DNA from: JAFLCL01 sp039809495
GTDB taxonomy: Bacteria; Myxococcota_A; Polyangia; Polyangiales; Sandaracinaceae
Direction of reading: 5' to 3'
Assembly (NCBI GenBank): GCA_039809495.1
Contig: JBDHVC010000013.1
Span: forward strand, 27,416 to 91,415
DNA length: 64,000 nt
The notes under the pieces are model-generated. The model was not told the DNA's origin and searched no databases. It saw nothing but the letters and a program-made list of their open reading frames with translations. Position numbers and translations under genes: made by a program. Position 1 is the first letter of the stretch. Each line of letters opens with the position of its first letter. Positions 17,372 through 26,700 of the stretch are shown one piece after another.

Positions 17372-18897
17372 GGGCAGACCCCCTCCGACGTGCAGGGGCC
17401 GCTCGCGCAGCGCCCGAGGCGAGCCTCCGCGTCGCACGTCTCGCCGGACGCGAGGACGGGCCTGAGCGTCAGCGCCATGGCCACGGACGACGCGACCTCG
17501 AGCGGCGAGGCGACGTCGACGACCACGTAGTAGGTGCCGCTTCGGGCATCCTCGATGGCCACGCGCGAGCGGCGATCGCCCGGAAGGCCGCTCGCGTCGT
17601 CGTCGCAGGCGAGCTCGCTCGTGTCGCTCACGCACGCGCTCCGCACCGAGACGAGCGTGTCGAGCGACGCGGGGTTCGCCTCGAGCTCCGTCGTCGCGAG
17701 GAGATCGAGCGCGCCGTCGGGGACCTCGACGGCGAGGATCGCCTCGGCCCCGTGGGCGCTCCCGCAGCTCGCGCGATCGATGATTCCGTCGCCCGGACCG
17801 AGCGTGAGCCCCAGCTCGCGGATCGTCGGGGCCCCGTCCGTCGGCGCCTCGAGCACGACCCGCGTCGCCGATCGACAGAGCCCCTCGAGCGCGCTCGAGG
17901 CCGCGCAGGCGCCGCTCACGCAAGCGTACGACGCGCGGCAGAGGTGGAGCTCGTCGCACGCCTCGCCGAACCCCACCTCGCTCGCCTCCTCGACGCGCAC
18001 CTCGCGCGTCGCGCTGCGCGCGCCTCGGCGATCGTAGGCGAACACGCGCAGCCCGAGCGCCAGATCGATTCCGTCGCGCTCCGGCGACGCCGACCAAGAC
18101 GCGAGCACGCTCGCGAACGATCGCCCCGCGGGCGGCGCGTCGAAGGCCATGAAGAAGGGCCCGAGCTCGCTCGGCCGATCGCTCCGCAGCGGGATCGGCG
18201 ACCCATCCGCGGCGAGGAGGCGGATCCCCACACCGACGACGTCCGCGTCCTCGTCCGTCCCCGAGGCGAAGAGGTCGAGCCGCGCCCCAGCGAGCCGGCG
18301 CGCCGCGGCGGCGTCGAGGACGGGCGCGCTCGCAGGCGCGGTGTCGAACACGGCCGTGTAGGCGCCCTCGCCGCTCACCACGAGATAGACGGTGGATCCT
18401 CCCGCGGCGACGAAGCCCGTCACCCCCGGGACGAGGCCGCCATGCGGGTCGAAGCAGCTCTCGAGGCCCGAGGACGCGGCCTCGCACACCGAGCGAGCCT
18501 CGGCGATCAGCGAGGACGCGTCGGGGGGCTCGCCGCGGAGCGTCACCTCGATCCCGACGTCACCGCTCCCCGGCACCTCGAGCGCGAGGATCTCCGAGGC
18601 TCGCGGGCCACCCTCGGGCGCGCCGCAGACCGCGGCGAGCTCGAGGCCGCCCGGGCTCGAGCCGAGCTCGCCCGAGACCGACACGCGCGCCCCCACCTCG
18701 AGGACGACGTGTCGAGGCGTGGCGCAGAGATCGGAGGGAGACTCGCCGTCCCACCCCGCCCGCGCGTCGACCCGCGGCCCTCCCTCGAGCCGCGACGCGG
18801 CGTCGTCGGGCCGCTCCCCTTCGGGGCACCCCGAGGCGAGCAGCGCGAGGCTCGCGATCGGCGCGAGCCATCCTGGGCGCGAGAGAGTCCGAGACAT
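17368..18897 (-). CDS. Large lipoprotein of unknown function
   Basis: 509 residues with a lipobox (LALLASGC, Cys ~24). The mature part contains two similar beta-rich halves, each opening with RHVVLEVG or TRVVLEAP and carrying a conserved block (ILALEVPGSGDVGIEV / ILAVEVPDGALDLLAT, then SVCEAASSGLESCFD / SACVSDTSELACDDD). These resemble pre-peptidase C-type repeats that end in YLVV/YYVVVD. A Cys-rich segment (CDELHLCRASYACVSGAC) separates the halves. The leaderless-type promoter and ATGA coupling to trmFO show the two are co-transcribed, although no functional link is apparent. Confidence 0.8.
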   Translation of the reverse strand: MSRTLSRPGWLAPIASLALLASGCPEGERPDDAASRLEGGPRVDARAGWDGESPSDLCATPRHVVLEVGARVSVSGELGSSPGGLELAAVCGAPEGGPRASEILALEVPGSGDVGIEVTLRGEPPDASSLIAEARSVCEAASSGLESCFDPHGGLVPGVTGFVAAGGSTVYLVVSGEGAYTAVFDTAPASAPVLDAAAARRLAGARLDLFASGTDEDADVVGVGIRLLAADGSPIPLRSDRPSELGPFFMAFDAPPAGRSFASVLASWSASPERDGIDLALGLRVFAYDRRGARSATREVRVEEASEVGFGEACDELHLCRASYACVSGACAASSALEGLCRSATRVVLEAPTDGAPTIRELGLTLGPGDGIIDRASCGSAHGAEAILAVEVPDGALDLLATTELEANPASLDTLVSVRSACVSDTSELACDDDASGLPGDRRSRVAIEDARSGTYYVVVDVASPLEVASSVAMALTLRPVLASGETCDAEARLGRCASGPCTSEGVCP

Positions 18898-18906
18898 GCG
18901 GCGCGA

Positions 18907-18934
18907 GGCGTAGCGCCCGGCTCGATCGGGTCAA
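18907..18934 (-). promoter_or_regulatory. Candidate leaderless promoter of the lipoprotein-trmFO operon
   Basis: On the minus strand: TTGACC (18934-18929, overlapping the dprA stop codon), a 16-base spacer, TACGCC (18912-18907), then 9 bases to the ATG at 18897. No Shine-Dalgarno sequence. Confidence 0.42.
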
Positions 18935-19872
18935 CCGACGAGCTCGAAGCGACCGTCGCGTCGCTCGACGACGAGCCCTCGGAGCTCGAGCTCCGCCAGC
19001 GTCGCGACGACGACGGACGCCGGGCGGCCCAGCCGTTCGACGAGGTCGTCGGCCTCGACCACGCCCCGCTCCATCCACGCGAGGACGTCACGATGCTCGG
19101 GGCCGAGGTCCGACGCGACGCTGGGGCGCGGGCCGCGCAGAGGCGCCGCCGTCCGTCGCCGCCGCGCGTCGCGCCTCGGGGCCGCGCGCTCGGACACGGC
19201 CGGCAGGTGCTCGACGAGGTCGAGGACGTCTCGCGCGCCGAGGCAAGGGGTCGCGCCGCGTCGGATGAGCTCGTTCGATCCGAGCGCGCTCTCGACCTCC
19301 GGCACCCTGGGCACCGCGAGCACGGGCACGCCGAGCGAGCGCGCGTGCGCCGCGGTCGAGAGCGCGCCCGAGGCGAGAGGTGCCTCCACGACGAGGACGA
19401 CGCGCGCGAGCGCCGCGATGATCCGGTTGCGAGCGAGGAACGTGTGGCGACGAGGCGCCTCGTCGTCGTCGTGCTCGCTCAGCTCGCACCCGCCGCGCTC
19501 GACGATCGCGGCGTAGAGGGGCCCGTGCGCGGCAGGATACGGCACGTTGAGCCCGGAGGCGTGGACGACGATCGTGATCCCGTGGGCGTCGAGGGCGCCG
19601 ACGTGCGCCGCGTGGTCGATGCCGACCGCGCCCCCGGAGACGATGGGGCACCCGCTCTCCGCGAGCTCACGCGCGAGGCGACGCGCGAGCTGGCTCCCCC
19701 GCTCGCTCGGCCGGCGCGTGCCGACGATCGCGACGGCGCGCGCGAGCGGCGGGAGCGACCCACGCACCCGGAGCTGGGGCGGCGCGTCCCCGAGCGAGGC
19801 GAGGGCGAGCGGATACGCGCTGGCGTCACGGTCGAGCGAGACGATGGGTGGAGGCGACACGCGGCCCCTCAT
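18931..19872 (-). CDS. dprA: DNA processing protein DprA/Smf
   Basis: 313 residues from the ATG at 19872. The Rossmann-like SLOG core has AIVGTRRPSERGSQLARRLA, SGGAVGIDHAAHVGAL, FLARNRIIAALARVVLVVEA and LGSNELIRRGA, the family pattern for single-strand DNA binding and RecA loading during natural transformation. After a basic linker (RRDARRRRTAAP) comes the C-terminal winged-helix domain (VLAWMERGVVEADDLVERLG). The N-terminal SAM-like domain of longer DprAs is absent. It is divergent from the FKBP gene. No other competence genes are in view. Confidence 0.92.
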   Translation of the reverse strand: MRGRVSPPPIVSLDRDASAYPLALASLGDAPPQLRVRGSLPPLARAVAIVGTRRPSERGSQLARRLARELAESGCPIVSGGAVGIDHAAHVGALDAHGITIVVHASGLNVPYPAAHGPLYAAIVERGGCELSEHDDDEAPRRHTFLARNRIIAALARVVLVVEAPLASGALSTAAHARSLGVPVLAVPRVPEVESALGSNELIRRGATPCLGARDVLDLVEHLPAVSERAAPRRDARRRRTAAPLRGPRPSVASDLGPEHRDVLAWMERGVVEADDLVERLGRPASVVVATLAELELRGLVVERRDGRFELVG

Positions 19873-19944
19873 CGGCGTCGCCCCGCGAGCGTTGCCTCGA
19901 GAGGGCACTTCCCCCTCCGACCGAAACGGACTACGAAGCGCTCC

Positions 19945-20265
19945 ATGCTCGAGAAGACGGATCTGCAACTGGGCGATGGGGCGGAGGCGCGCGTCGGCTC
20001 CCGCGTGAGCGTCCACTACGTCGGCACGCTCGGCACGGGAGAGCAGTTCGACTCGTCACGCGACCGCGACGAGCCCTTCGAGTTCCACCTCGGCGCCGGA
20101 GAGGTGATCCGCGGCTGGGACGAGGGCGTCGTCGGGATGCGGATCGGCGGCAAGCGCCGCCTCGTCATCCCGCCGGAGCTCGGCTACGGCGTGCTCGGGA
20201 TCCCCGGCGTCATCCCCGGCGGCGCGACGCTGCACTTCGAGGTCGAGCTCCTCGGCGTCCGCTGA
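19945..20265 (+). CDS. FKBP-type peptidyl-prolyl cis-trans isomerase
   Basis: 106 residues, a single FKBP domain without signal peptide, hence cytoplasmic. Motifs: VSVHYVGTLGTGEQFDSS, FEFHLGAGEVIRGWDEGV, GGKRRLVIPPELGYG and LHFEVELLGVR, with the Tyr, Phe, Asp and Trp active-site residues of FKBP12 present. It precedes the cardiolipin synthase gene by 15 bases, suggesting co-transcription. Confidence 0.95.
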   Translation: MLEKTDLQLGDGAEARVGSRVSVHYVGTLGTGEQFDSSRDRDEPFEFHLGAGEVIRGWDEGVVGMRIGGKRRLVIPPELGYGVLGIPGVIPGGATLHFEVELLGVR

Positions 20266-20280
20266 CGGAGGGAGCGTGCC

Positions 20281-21690
20281 GTGAGCTGGGCGACGCTCCT
20301 GACGATCCTCGAGGTCGCGTGGATCGTCGCGCTCTCGCTCGGGATCGTCCTCGAGCGTCGCTCCCCGACCGCGACGCTCGCGTGGATCGGGGCGCTCGTC
20401 TGGCTCCCCTTCGTCGGGGCGCTCGTCTACTACCTCCTCGGCCCGCGGCGGCTCAAGCGCCGCAAGGTGCGCAGGCAGGAGTGCGCCCAGGCGCTCCGGC
20501 GCGCGATGCAGGAGCTCGATCGCGAGGTCGACGACCCGCGCTGGAGCGGGCTCGCGAGGCTCGCGATCACGCTCGGGGAGTCGCCCCCTTTGCCCGCGCA
20601 CGACGTCCGGCTCTTCCTCGACGGGGACGCGCTCTACGACGCGCTCGAGGCCGCCATCCGCGAGGCCCGCCACCACGTCCACGTCGAGTACTACATCTTC
20701 GACGACGACGCGATCGGGCGACGCATGATCGCCGCGCTCACGGAGCGAGCCGCCGCTGGCGTCGAGGTGCGCGTCGTGCTCGACGGGATCGGCTCCTACG
20801 GCCTCGCCGATCGAGCGTTCGACGCGCTCCGCGCGAGCGGCGGCGACGTCGCGTGGTTCAACCCGGTCTCGGGCCTCAGGCCACGGCTCGCGAACTTCCG
20901 CACGCACCGCAAGATCGTGATCGTCGATGGCAGCGTCGCGTTCACCGGGGGCATGAACGTCGCCGGCGACCACTCGATCCACAGGTCGGGCGGGCACGCG
21001 TGGCGAGACACCCACCTCGCCTTCCGCGGACCAGCGACACGCGCCCTCCAGCGCGTCTTCCTCGAGGACTGGATCTTCGCGAGCGGAAAGACGGTCCCCC
21101 CGAGGGAGCCCTACTTCGTCCCCGTCACGCGCGACGGCGCGCACACGCTCCTCCAGGTCGTCTCCTCGGGGCCCGATCGCGACGTGTTCCCCATCTACCA
21201 GGTCTTCTTCACCGCGATCATGCAGGCGCGCGAGCGGATCTGGCTCACGACGCCCTACTTCGTCCCCGACGAGCCGATGCTGACGGCGCTCGTCGCGGCG
21301 GGCCTGCGCGGCGTCGACGTGCGGATCCTCGTCCCACGCTCGAGCGACAACCTCCTCGTCGATCTCGCCGCGCGCTCCTACTACCCCGAGCTCGTCCGAG
21401 CGCGGGTCCACATCTACGAGTACGTCGGCCGCATGCTCCACGCGAAGACGCTCGTCGTCGACGGGGAGCTCGCCATCGTCGGCACGGCCAACTTCGACAA
21501 CCGCAGCTTTCGCCTGAACTTCGAGGTCATCGCCGCGCTCTACGATCCGCAGATGGCGGCCGAGCTCGCGCACGCGTTCGAGCGGGATCTCACCCGCGCC
21601 GAGCTCGTACGCGTCCGCGAGATCAAGGAGAAGCGCTTCATCGATCGGCTCGGAGAGGCGACCGCGCGCCTCTTCTCACCGCTCCTCTGA
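20281..21690 (+). CDS. cls: Cardiolipin synthase, phospholipase D family
   Basis: 469 residues, GTG start. Two N-terminal membrane helices (~1-55) precede two PLD domains with HRKIVIVDGSVAFTGGMN (~208) and HAKTLVVDGELAIVGTANFD (~386), the two HxK(x)4D active-site motifs. The enzyme joins phosphatidylglycerol units into cardiolipin at the inner membrane. Length and layout match ClsA. Confidence 0.94.
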   Translation: MSWATLLTILEVAWIVALSLGIVLERRSPTATLAWIGALVWLPFVGALVYYLLGPRRLKRRKVRRQECAQALRRAMQELDREVDDPRWSGLARLAITLGESPPLPAHDVRLFLDGDALYDALEAAIREARHHVHVEYYIFDDDAIGRRMIAALTERAAAGVEVRVVLDGIGSYGLADRAFDALRASGGDVAWFNPVSGLRPRLANFRTHRKIVIVDGSVAFTGGMNVAGDHSIHRSGGHAWRDTHLAFRGPATRALQRVFLEDWIFASGKTVPPREPYFVPVTRDGAHTLLQVVSSGPDRDVFPIYQVFFTAIMQARERIWLTTPYFVPDEPMLTALVAAGLRGVDVRILVPRSSDNLLVDLAARSYYPELVRARVHIYEYVGRMLHAKTLVVDGELAIVGTANFDNRSFRLNFEVIAALYDPQMAAELAHAFERDLTRAELVRVREIKEKRFIDRLGEATARLFSPLL

Positions 21691-21958
21691 CGGCGAGCGC
21701 GTCGAAGAGCGCGCGAGCGGCTCACGGTCGATCCGGGGATCGAGGGCCTCGCCCCGGGGGGTGTGAAGAAGCGGCCCGCCACGTCGCGATGATCTGGGCC
21801 GTCCTTTCACATGGCGGCGTCTCTACCACGAGGAGCCGCGACCCGACGCGACGCGATGTGTCGTGATCGCCGCGGATCGTGCGGGCTCGCGGCACGTTGC
21901 CACGTCGATTGCATATGGACCGTCGCCGCCTCGATCGGGGTGGGGAACGGAATCGGAC

Positions 21959-23080
21959 ATGGAGGGCCTCGTGAGACGAATCATGCCACCGACGGCGATA
22001 TCGCTCGTCGCGGCGCTGCAGCTCGGCTGCGCGCTCAGCCACACGACGGGGATCGACTCGGAAGGCCGCGCCGACGCTGGCCACCCGAGCGGCCCGCTCG
22101 CCGACGCGAGCGGCCCTGGGCGCCCCGACGCGTTCGTCGACCTGAGCCACTGCGGCGATGGCCGCCTCGATCCTGGCGAGCAGTGCGACGACGGGAACGG
22201 CGCGCGCTGGGACGGCTGCGCCCCCGACTGCCGGCTCGAGCGCTCAGTGCTCATGCGCGACCTCGCGTTCGCGGGCGACGCGATCGGGTGCGGGCCCGCG
22301 CGGCCACCCGCCAACCGCTTCGCCGAGGCGCTCGGCGGCGCGATCGCCGAGCTCAACAACGTCGCGGCGTCCGACGCGCGCGGCGTCGAGCGGAGCGCCG
22401 TCCTGCTCTCGCTGCTCGGGCTCGACGATGGGACGGGGACCGACGACCCCTCCCTCGAGATCGCGTGGCTCCTCGGGCGATCGGACGAGCGCGGGGGCTT
22501 CGTCGTCGGCGACGGATCGATCGACGCGCGCCTCGAGCCCACGATGCGCTTCGACGCGACGCTGCGCGCGCACGCGCTCGCGGGAGGACCGGCCGAGATC
22601 GCGTTCCCGACCCGGCCCTTCCGCGTCCACGTCCGCGACGCGCACCTCGTCGCGCGCACGGACCGCTTCGGCGACGAGGTCGGCAACCTCGAGGAGGGGC
22701 GCGTCTGCGGCACGCTCACGATCGCCTCGCTCCTCCCGTTCACGCGCGAGTCCGCCTCGCTCGACATCCTCCCGCCCGCTTGCAGCGAGCCGAGCGTCCC
22801 CTTCACCCTCGCCGACATCGCCATCGGCGGGATGGATCTCTCGCTGGCGCGGGCTCCCGGCGCGAGCCCGGATCTCGACCTCGACGGCGACGGCCTCGAG
22901 CGCTTCGAGATCGACCGCGGTGACGGGCGGTGCGTGCCGGTGGTCACCGCCTGCGTCGACGGTGACGGGACGCGCATCCCTGGCCGCCGTTGCCTCGAGG
23001 ACCCGCGCATCGCGGACGGCTTCTCGGTGGAGCTCGGGTTCCGCGGCACGCGCACCCACGTCACGGGCGCGCGCCCCTAG
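21959..23080 (+). CDS. Lipoprotein with DUF4215-type Cys-rich motif
   Basis: 373 residues. The ATG at 21959 (or 21983) gives a signal ending in AALQLGC. An Asp-Ala/Gly-Pro linker follows, then CGDGRLDPGEQCDDGNG and DGCAPDC, the DUF4215 motif common in myxobacterial surface proteins. The remaining ~280 residues form a domain of unknown function with a Ca-binding-like DLDLDGDGLERFE. The 268-base gap upstream is less GC-rich and may hold its promoter, but I saw no convincing boxes. Function unknown; probably cell-surface exposed. Confidence 0.8.
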   Translation: MEGLVRRIMPPTAISLVAALQLGCALSHTTGIDSEGRADAGHPSGPLADASGPGRPDAFVDLSHCGDGRLDPGEQCDDGNGARWDGCAPDCRLERSVLMRDLAFAGDAIGCGPARPPANRFAEALGGAIAELNNVAASDARGVERSAVLLSLLGLDDGTGTDDPSLEIAWLLGRSDERGGFVVGDGSIDARLEPTMRFDATLRAHALAGGPAEIAFPTRPFRVHVRDAHLVARTDRFGDEVGNLEEGRVCGTLTIASLLPFTRESASLDILPPACSEPSVPFTLADIAIGGMDLSLARAPGASPDLDLDGDGLERFEIDRGDGRCVPVVTACVDGDGTRIPGRRCLEDPRIADGFSVELGFRGTRTHVTGARP

Positions 23081-23092
23081 CGCGGCGCGCTC

Positions 23093-23851
23093 TCAGGCGT
23101 CCGGGCCTCGCTCCACGGCGCACCCCCAGCCGTCGTAGACGCCCTGGTGCTCCTCGGCGAGGACGAGGAGGCTCGAGGTGATCTCGTGGATGTGGACGAG
23201 CGTCGCGAGGTCGCGCCGAGAGGCCCGCGCGACGAAGGAGCCGTCCTCCTCGTCGTGCTCCACGTCGAAGCCCGCGTCGCGACACGCACGCGCGAACGCG
23301 CGCGCGTGCCCGTCGGTCGTGAACCTCGCCGTGTGGGTCACCGATCGCGCGTGATCGAGCCTGTCACCGGCGTCGCGGAGCTCGTCGACGAGGTGCCGAT
23401 CCGCGATCCAGCGGAGCTCGAGCGGCCCCGGAAAGAGCACCTCGAGGTAGTGCCTCCAGGCGGGATCCGCGCGGACCTGCGTCGTCACGCGGCGCGTCGG
23501 CTCGGACCCGAACTTCGCGCCGAGCGCGGCGACGAGCGCCTCCTCGAGGCGCTCGGGCGAGGCGGCGTAGAAGAAGAGCGTGCGCGCCCCGTTCCAGGTC
23601 ATGCGGCCGACGAATTGGCCCTCGCAGCGAGCGCCGAGCGCGCGGACGAGCTCGCCCTCGTGCGTCGCGAGCTCGCTCGCCTCTCCGTCGGTCGTCAGGC
23701 CATCCGCGCGCGGCGCCTGGAGCTCGAAGCGGATCGAGACGAGCCACGGCTTCTCCCGGATCGGCGCCTGCTCCGAGACGCCCAGATCGAGCATCGTCGA
23801 GCAGGGGAGCTCGTCGACGACGAAGAAGTAGAAGTCCCATCGATCGCTCAT
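23093..23851 (-). CDS. DUF695 and RraB-like two-domain protein
   Basis: 252 residues. Residues ~1-140 resemble DUF695 (start WDFYFFVVDELPCSTMLDLG; GQFVGRMTWNGARTLFFYA). Residues ~140-235 resemble regulator of ribonuclease activity B/DUF1260 (DRLDHARSVTHTARF, DAGFDVEHDEEDGSFVARASR). RraB inhibits RNase E in E. coli; whether this protein acts on RNase E is unknown. No membrane segments. Confidence 0.7.
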   Translation of the reverse strand: MSDRWDFYFFVVDELPCSTMLDLGVSEQAPIREKPWLVSIRFELQAPRADGLTTDGEASELATHEGELVRALGARCEGQFVGRMTWNGARTLFFYAASPERLEEALVAALGAKFGSEPTRRVTTQVRADPAWRHYLEVLFPGPLELRWIADRHLVDELRDAGDRLDHARSVTHTARFTTDGHARAFARACRDAGFDVEHDEEDGSFVARASRRDLATLVHIHEITSSLLVLAEEHQGVYDGWGCAVERGPDA

Positions 23852-23923
23852 GTCCCACGCCCCGCGAGCGCGCGCCTCGCGCCATGGGCTCGACGCGCGT
23901 CGGGGCGCACGCTGGCTCGCCGC

Positions 23924-24382
23924 TCATCGACAGCCATCGGGGACCTCCCGCGCGCGCGCCTCGAGCTCGCGCCGAAACCCCTCGAGCGCCCCCTCGCACG
24001 CGAGCGCGCGCGCGTCGCCGAGGTCCCCGAGCCGATCGAGCTCTTCGCACGCGATCCGCGCTCGCTCACGCTCGCTGGCGTCGCCGACGGCCTCGGCGAA
24101 CGCCGCGCAGCACCGCCGAAGCCGCGCGCAGACGAGCTCCGCCTCTTCGCTCGAGGGGACGGGCTCGGGGGTCCCGCCGCCCGTCGTGATCGTCCCGCCA
24201 GGCTCCTCGCGCGGCGCGTCGTCCAGGGCGGGCTCGCCGCCCGCTCGTGCGGCCGAAGCGCTCGGCGAATTCGGCGCGCTCGGCCCCGGACGCGGCGACC
24301 CCTCGCCCTCACAGCCGACGGCGGCGAGGGCGATCATGGCCGAGGCGAGGGAGACGATGAGGGACGCTCGAGCGACGCGCAT
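23924..24382 (-). CDS. Small lipoprotein
   Basis: 152 residues with a lipobox (MIALAAVGC, Cys 24), a long Pro/Ser/Gly/Ala linker to residue ~78, then an acidic helical domain with six cysteines, including VCARLRRCCAAF and LACEGALEGF and ending in DGCR. The cysteine-bearing helical hairpins are likely disulphide linked in the periplasm. No family recognised. Confidence 0.7.
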   Translation of the reverse strand: MRVARASLIVSLASAMIALAAVGCEGEGSPRPGPSAPNSPSASAARAGGEPALDDAPREEPGGTITTGGGTPEPVPSSEEAELVCARLRRCCAAFAEAVGDASERERARIACEELDRLGDLGDARALACEGALEGFRRELEARAREVPDGCR

Positions 24383-24580
24383 ACGCGTGGGCCTGACGCT
24401 TCGAGCGGCTCGCGTGGTGCGCGCGGCGAGCGCTCGCGGGTCGGACGCTATCACCCGAGCGCGAGGCGAGCCAGGTCGCCCCGAGCGCGCCCGAGCGCGC
24501 CGTCCGAGCGCGAGCACCTCGCCCACGCGAGCGGACGAGCCGTGGCACCACGCGCCACCTCGATCCACGGTCCTCTTCCC

Positions 24581-25693
24581 GTGTCCTCCACGCTCGCGCC
24601 CGACGAGGCCTCGCCATCGCTCCGCCCCGAGGACGACTGGCGCTGGCAGCAGCGCCACGCGCTCACCACGCTCGCCCAGCTCGAGGAGGCGTTCGAGCTC
24701 ACGCCGTCCGAGCGCGAGGGCGCGCGCGCGCGTGAGGCGTCGGGGCTCCCGATCTCCATCACGCCCTACTACGCCAGCCTCGCGAGCCGGAGCGATCCCG
24801 CCTGCCCGATCCGCCTCCAGTGCGTCCCGCGCGCGGAGGAAGAGCGCGAGGCGCCCGGCGATCTCCGTGACCCCCTCGGTGAAGAGGCGCACACCGTCGC
24901 GCCCAACCTCTTCTCCCGCTACCCCGATCGCGCGCTCCTCGTCGTCACCGATCGCTGCAGCGTCTACTGCCGCTTCTGCACCCGCTCGCGGATGGTCGGG
25001 CAGGACGGCGGCGCGCGCTCGCTCGCGGTGCTCGAGCCCGCGTTCGCGTGGCTCGAGGCCCACCCCGAGATCACCGACGTCATCCTCTCGGGTGGCGACC
25101 CGCTCGTCCTCGGCGAGGCGCGCCTCGCCGCGATCCTCGAACGCCTCGCCGCGATCCCCCACGTCGGCACGGTGCGCGTCGCGTCCCGCACGCCCTGCAC
25201 CCTGCCGCAGCGCATCGACGCGGCGCTCTGCCGCGTGCTCCGCACACACCCGGCGACGTGGGTGATGACCCACTTCAACCACCCCAAGGAGCTGACGCCC
25301 GAGAGCACGCGCGCCCTCTCGCTCCTCGTCGATCACGGCCTCCCCGTGATGAACCAGAGCGTCCTCTTGCGCGGCGTCAACGACGACGCGGCGACGCTCA
25401 CCGCGCTCTTCAAGGGCCTCGTCGCGCGGCGCGTGCGCCCCTACTACCTCCTCCAGGCCGATCTCGTGCGCGGCTCGAGCCACTTCCGCACGCCGCTCCG
25501 ACGCGGGATCGAGCTGATGGAGGCGCTGCAGGGCCGCGTGTCGGGCATCGCGCTCCCCAAGTTCGTCGTCGACACGCCCAACGGCATGGGCAAGGCCGTC
25601 GTGAGCCCGAGCGTGATCGTGCGCGAGGCGAACGGCGTCACGACGCTCCGCACCTTCCGCGGCGAGGCGGACTACGTCGATCCTCCAGCCTGA
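24581..25693 (+). CDS. Lysine 2,3-aminomutase family radical SAM protein (KamA/EpmB-like)
   Basis: 370 residues from a GTG at 24581; no ATG lies near. The radical SAM cluster motif CSVYCRFC is at ~126-133, followed by ILSGGDPLVL, RVASRTPCTLPQRI, THFNHPKELTPES, VLLRGVNDD, RPYYLLQADLVRG and GIALPKFVVDTPNGMGK, all family signatures including PLP and substrate-binding regions. The length is between EpmB (~340) and clostridial KamA (~416). It may make beta-lysine as an osmolyte or metabolite, or modify EF-P. No epmA, efp or ablB partner is adjacent, so the role is open. Confidence 0.88.
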   Translation: MSSTLAPDEASPSLRPEDDWRWQQRHALTTLAQLEEAFELTPSEREGARAREASGLPISITPYYASLASRSDPACPIRLQCVPRAEEEREAPGDLRDPLGEEAHTVAPNLFSRYPDRALLVVTDRCSVYCRFCTRSRMVGQDGGARSLAVLEPAFAWLEAHPEITDVILSGGDPLVLGEARLAAILERLAAIPHVGTVRVASRTPCTLPQRIDAALCRVLRTHPATWVMTHFNHPKELTPESTRALSLLVDHGLPVMNQSVLLRGVNDDAATLTALFKGLVARRVRPYYLLQADLVRGSSHFRTPLRRGIELMEALQGRVSGIALPKFVVDTPNGMGKAVVSPSVIVREANGVTTLRTFRGEADYVDPPA

Positions 25694-25720
25694 CGGCGCG
25701 CCTCGCTCGACGTGATCCGC
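25691..25720 (+). repeat. Short intergenic repeat, copy A
   Basis: Starts at the stop codon of the aminomutase gene. It shares the core GGCGCGC-(C/G)-TC-(G/A)-C-(T/A)-CGACGTGATC with copies at 42235 and 51668, each in the first bases after a plus-strand gene. It has no obvious hairpin. Role unknown. Confidence 0.55.
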
Positions 25721-25778
25721 CCCGCGGAGGAGCGCTGGCTCGGCGTCGGCGCGTATCGCGCGCGCCCGCGTATGGTGC

Positions 25779-25807
25779 TTGGCTCGCGCGACGTCGAGGT
25801 GTATAGC
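25779..25807 (+). promoter_or_regulatory. Candidate promoter of sdhCAB
   Basis: TTGGCT (25779-25784), exactly 17 bases, TATAGC (25802-25807), in an otherwise GC-rich gap. The leader to the sdhC ATG at 25897 would be about 80 bases. Confidence 0.45.
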
Positions 25808-25896
25808 TCGCGCCACCACGCACCGACGCCCGGGCGCTTACGAAGGAGCCCTCGGCGCTCGCGTGCTGACGCCGCGCGAGCGGTTCGAGGTGTTGC

Positions 25897-26661
25897 ATGG
25901 CCGTCGCCAAAGCGCTCTCCTTCACCCAGACCTCCATCGGCCAGAAGACGCTGGTCGCCGTCTCGGGGCTCGTCCTCTACGGCTTCGTGTTCGGGCACGC
26001 GCTCGGGAACCTCCAGGTCTTCCTCGGCCGCGAGACGTTCAACGAGTACGCGGCGTTCCTCCACTCGATGCCGCACGCGCTCTGGCTCGCGCGGGGCGTC
26101 CTCCTGCTCGCGCTCGTGACGCACGTCACGATGGTGGCGCGCTTCCTCATCAAGGCGAAGAGCGGGCGCAAGGGCCGCTACAAGATCGACGCGCCCATCG
26201 CGAAGGACCAGAGCATCCTCCACCGCTTCGCGCGCCAGACGATGCCGATCACCGGCCTCCTCATCTTCGCGTACATCGCGTTCCACCTCGTCCACCTGAC
26301 GATCGGCGAGGCGCCCAGCCTCTTCTTCCACCGCGGCTGGGCCTACGAGAACCTCGTCTACGGCATGCGCGTGCCGTGGGTCGCCGGCTTCTACATCTTC
26401 GCGAACCTGCTCCTCGGGATGCACCTCTTCCACGGCTCGCACGCCGTCTTCCAGTCGCTCGGCCTGCGCCACCCGAATTGGGATCGCTTCTCGCGTCCGA
26501 GCGCGCTCGGCGTCGCCGCCCTCGTCGTCGCGACGAACGTCATCATCCCGATCGCGTGCGTCTCGCGCATCGCCGGCGGAGAGCTGCCCGACGATCCCGC
26601 CACCTACCAGCCCGCGGACGCGAGCGACGGCGCCTCGAGCGCCCTCGCGCACGAACACTGA
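25897..26661 (+). CDS. sdhC: Succinate dehydrogenase cytochrome b subunit
   Basis: 254 residues with about five membrane helices, the single large diheme anchor typical of type B succinate:quinone oxidoreductases. It has conserved His residues in GLVLYGFVFGHALGNLQVF, LVTHVTMVARF, AYIAFHLVHLT and LLLGMHLFHGSHAVFQSLG, the probable axial ligands of two hemes b. It anchors SdhAB and transfers electrons to menaquinone. The 39-base gap to sdhA and shared orientation indicate an operon. The C-terminal tail (ADASDGASSALAHEH) is polar and unconserved. Confidence 0.93.
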   Translation: MAVAKALSFTQTSIGQKTLVAVSGLVLYGFVFGHALGNLQVFLGRETFNEYAAFLHSMPHALWLARGVLLLALVTHVTMVARFLIKAKSGRKGRYKIDAPIAKDQSILHRFARQTMPITGLLIFAYIAFHLVHLTIGEAPSLFFHRGWAYENLVYGMRVPWVAGFYIFANLLLGMHLFHGSHAVFQSLGLRHPNWDRFSRPSALGVAALVVATNVIIPIACVSRIAGGELPDDPATYQPADASDGASSALAHEH

Positions 26662-26700
26662 GCGACGACCCCGCACGAACCCCATCGGGAGCACGACATC

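Noticed and set aside
17752..20265. A long frame through the dprA region ending with the FKBP domain
   Set aside because: Only the last 106 codons have FKBP motifs. The upstream part is antisense to the lipoprotein and dprA genes, so the ATG at 19945 is the start.
21735..21757. Terminator hairpin after cls (GGGGATCGAGG / CCTCGCCCC)
   Set aside because: The stem contains a bulge and a very small loop, and no T tract follows.
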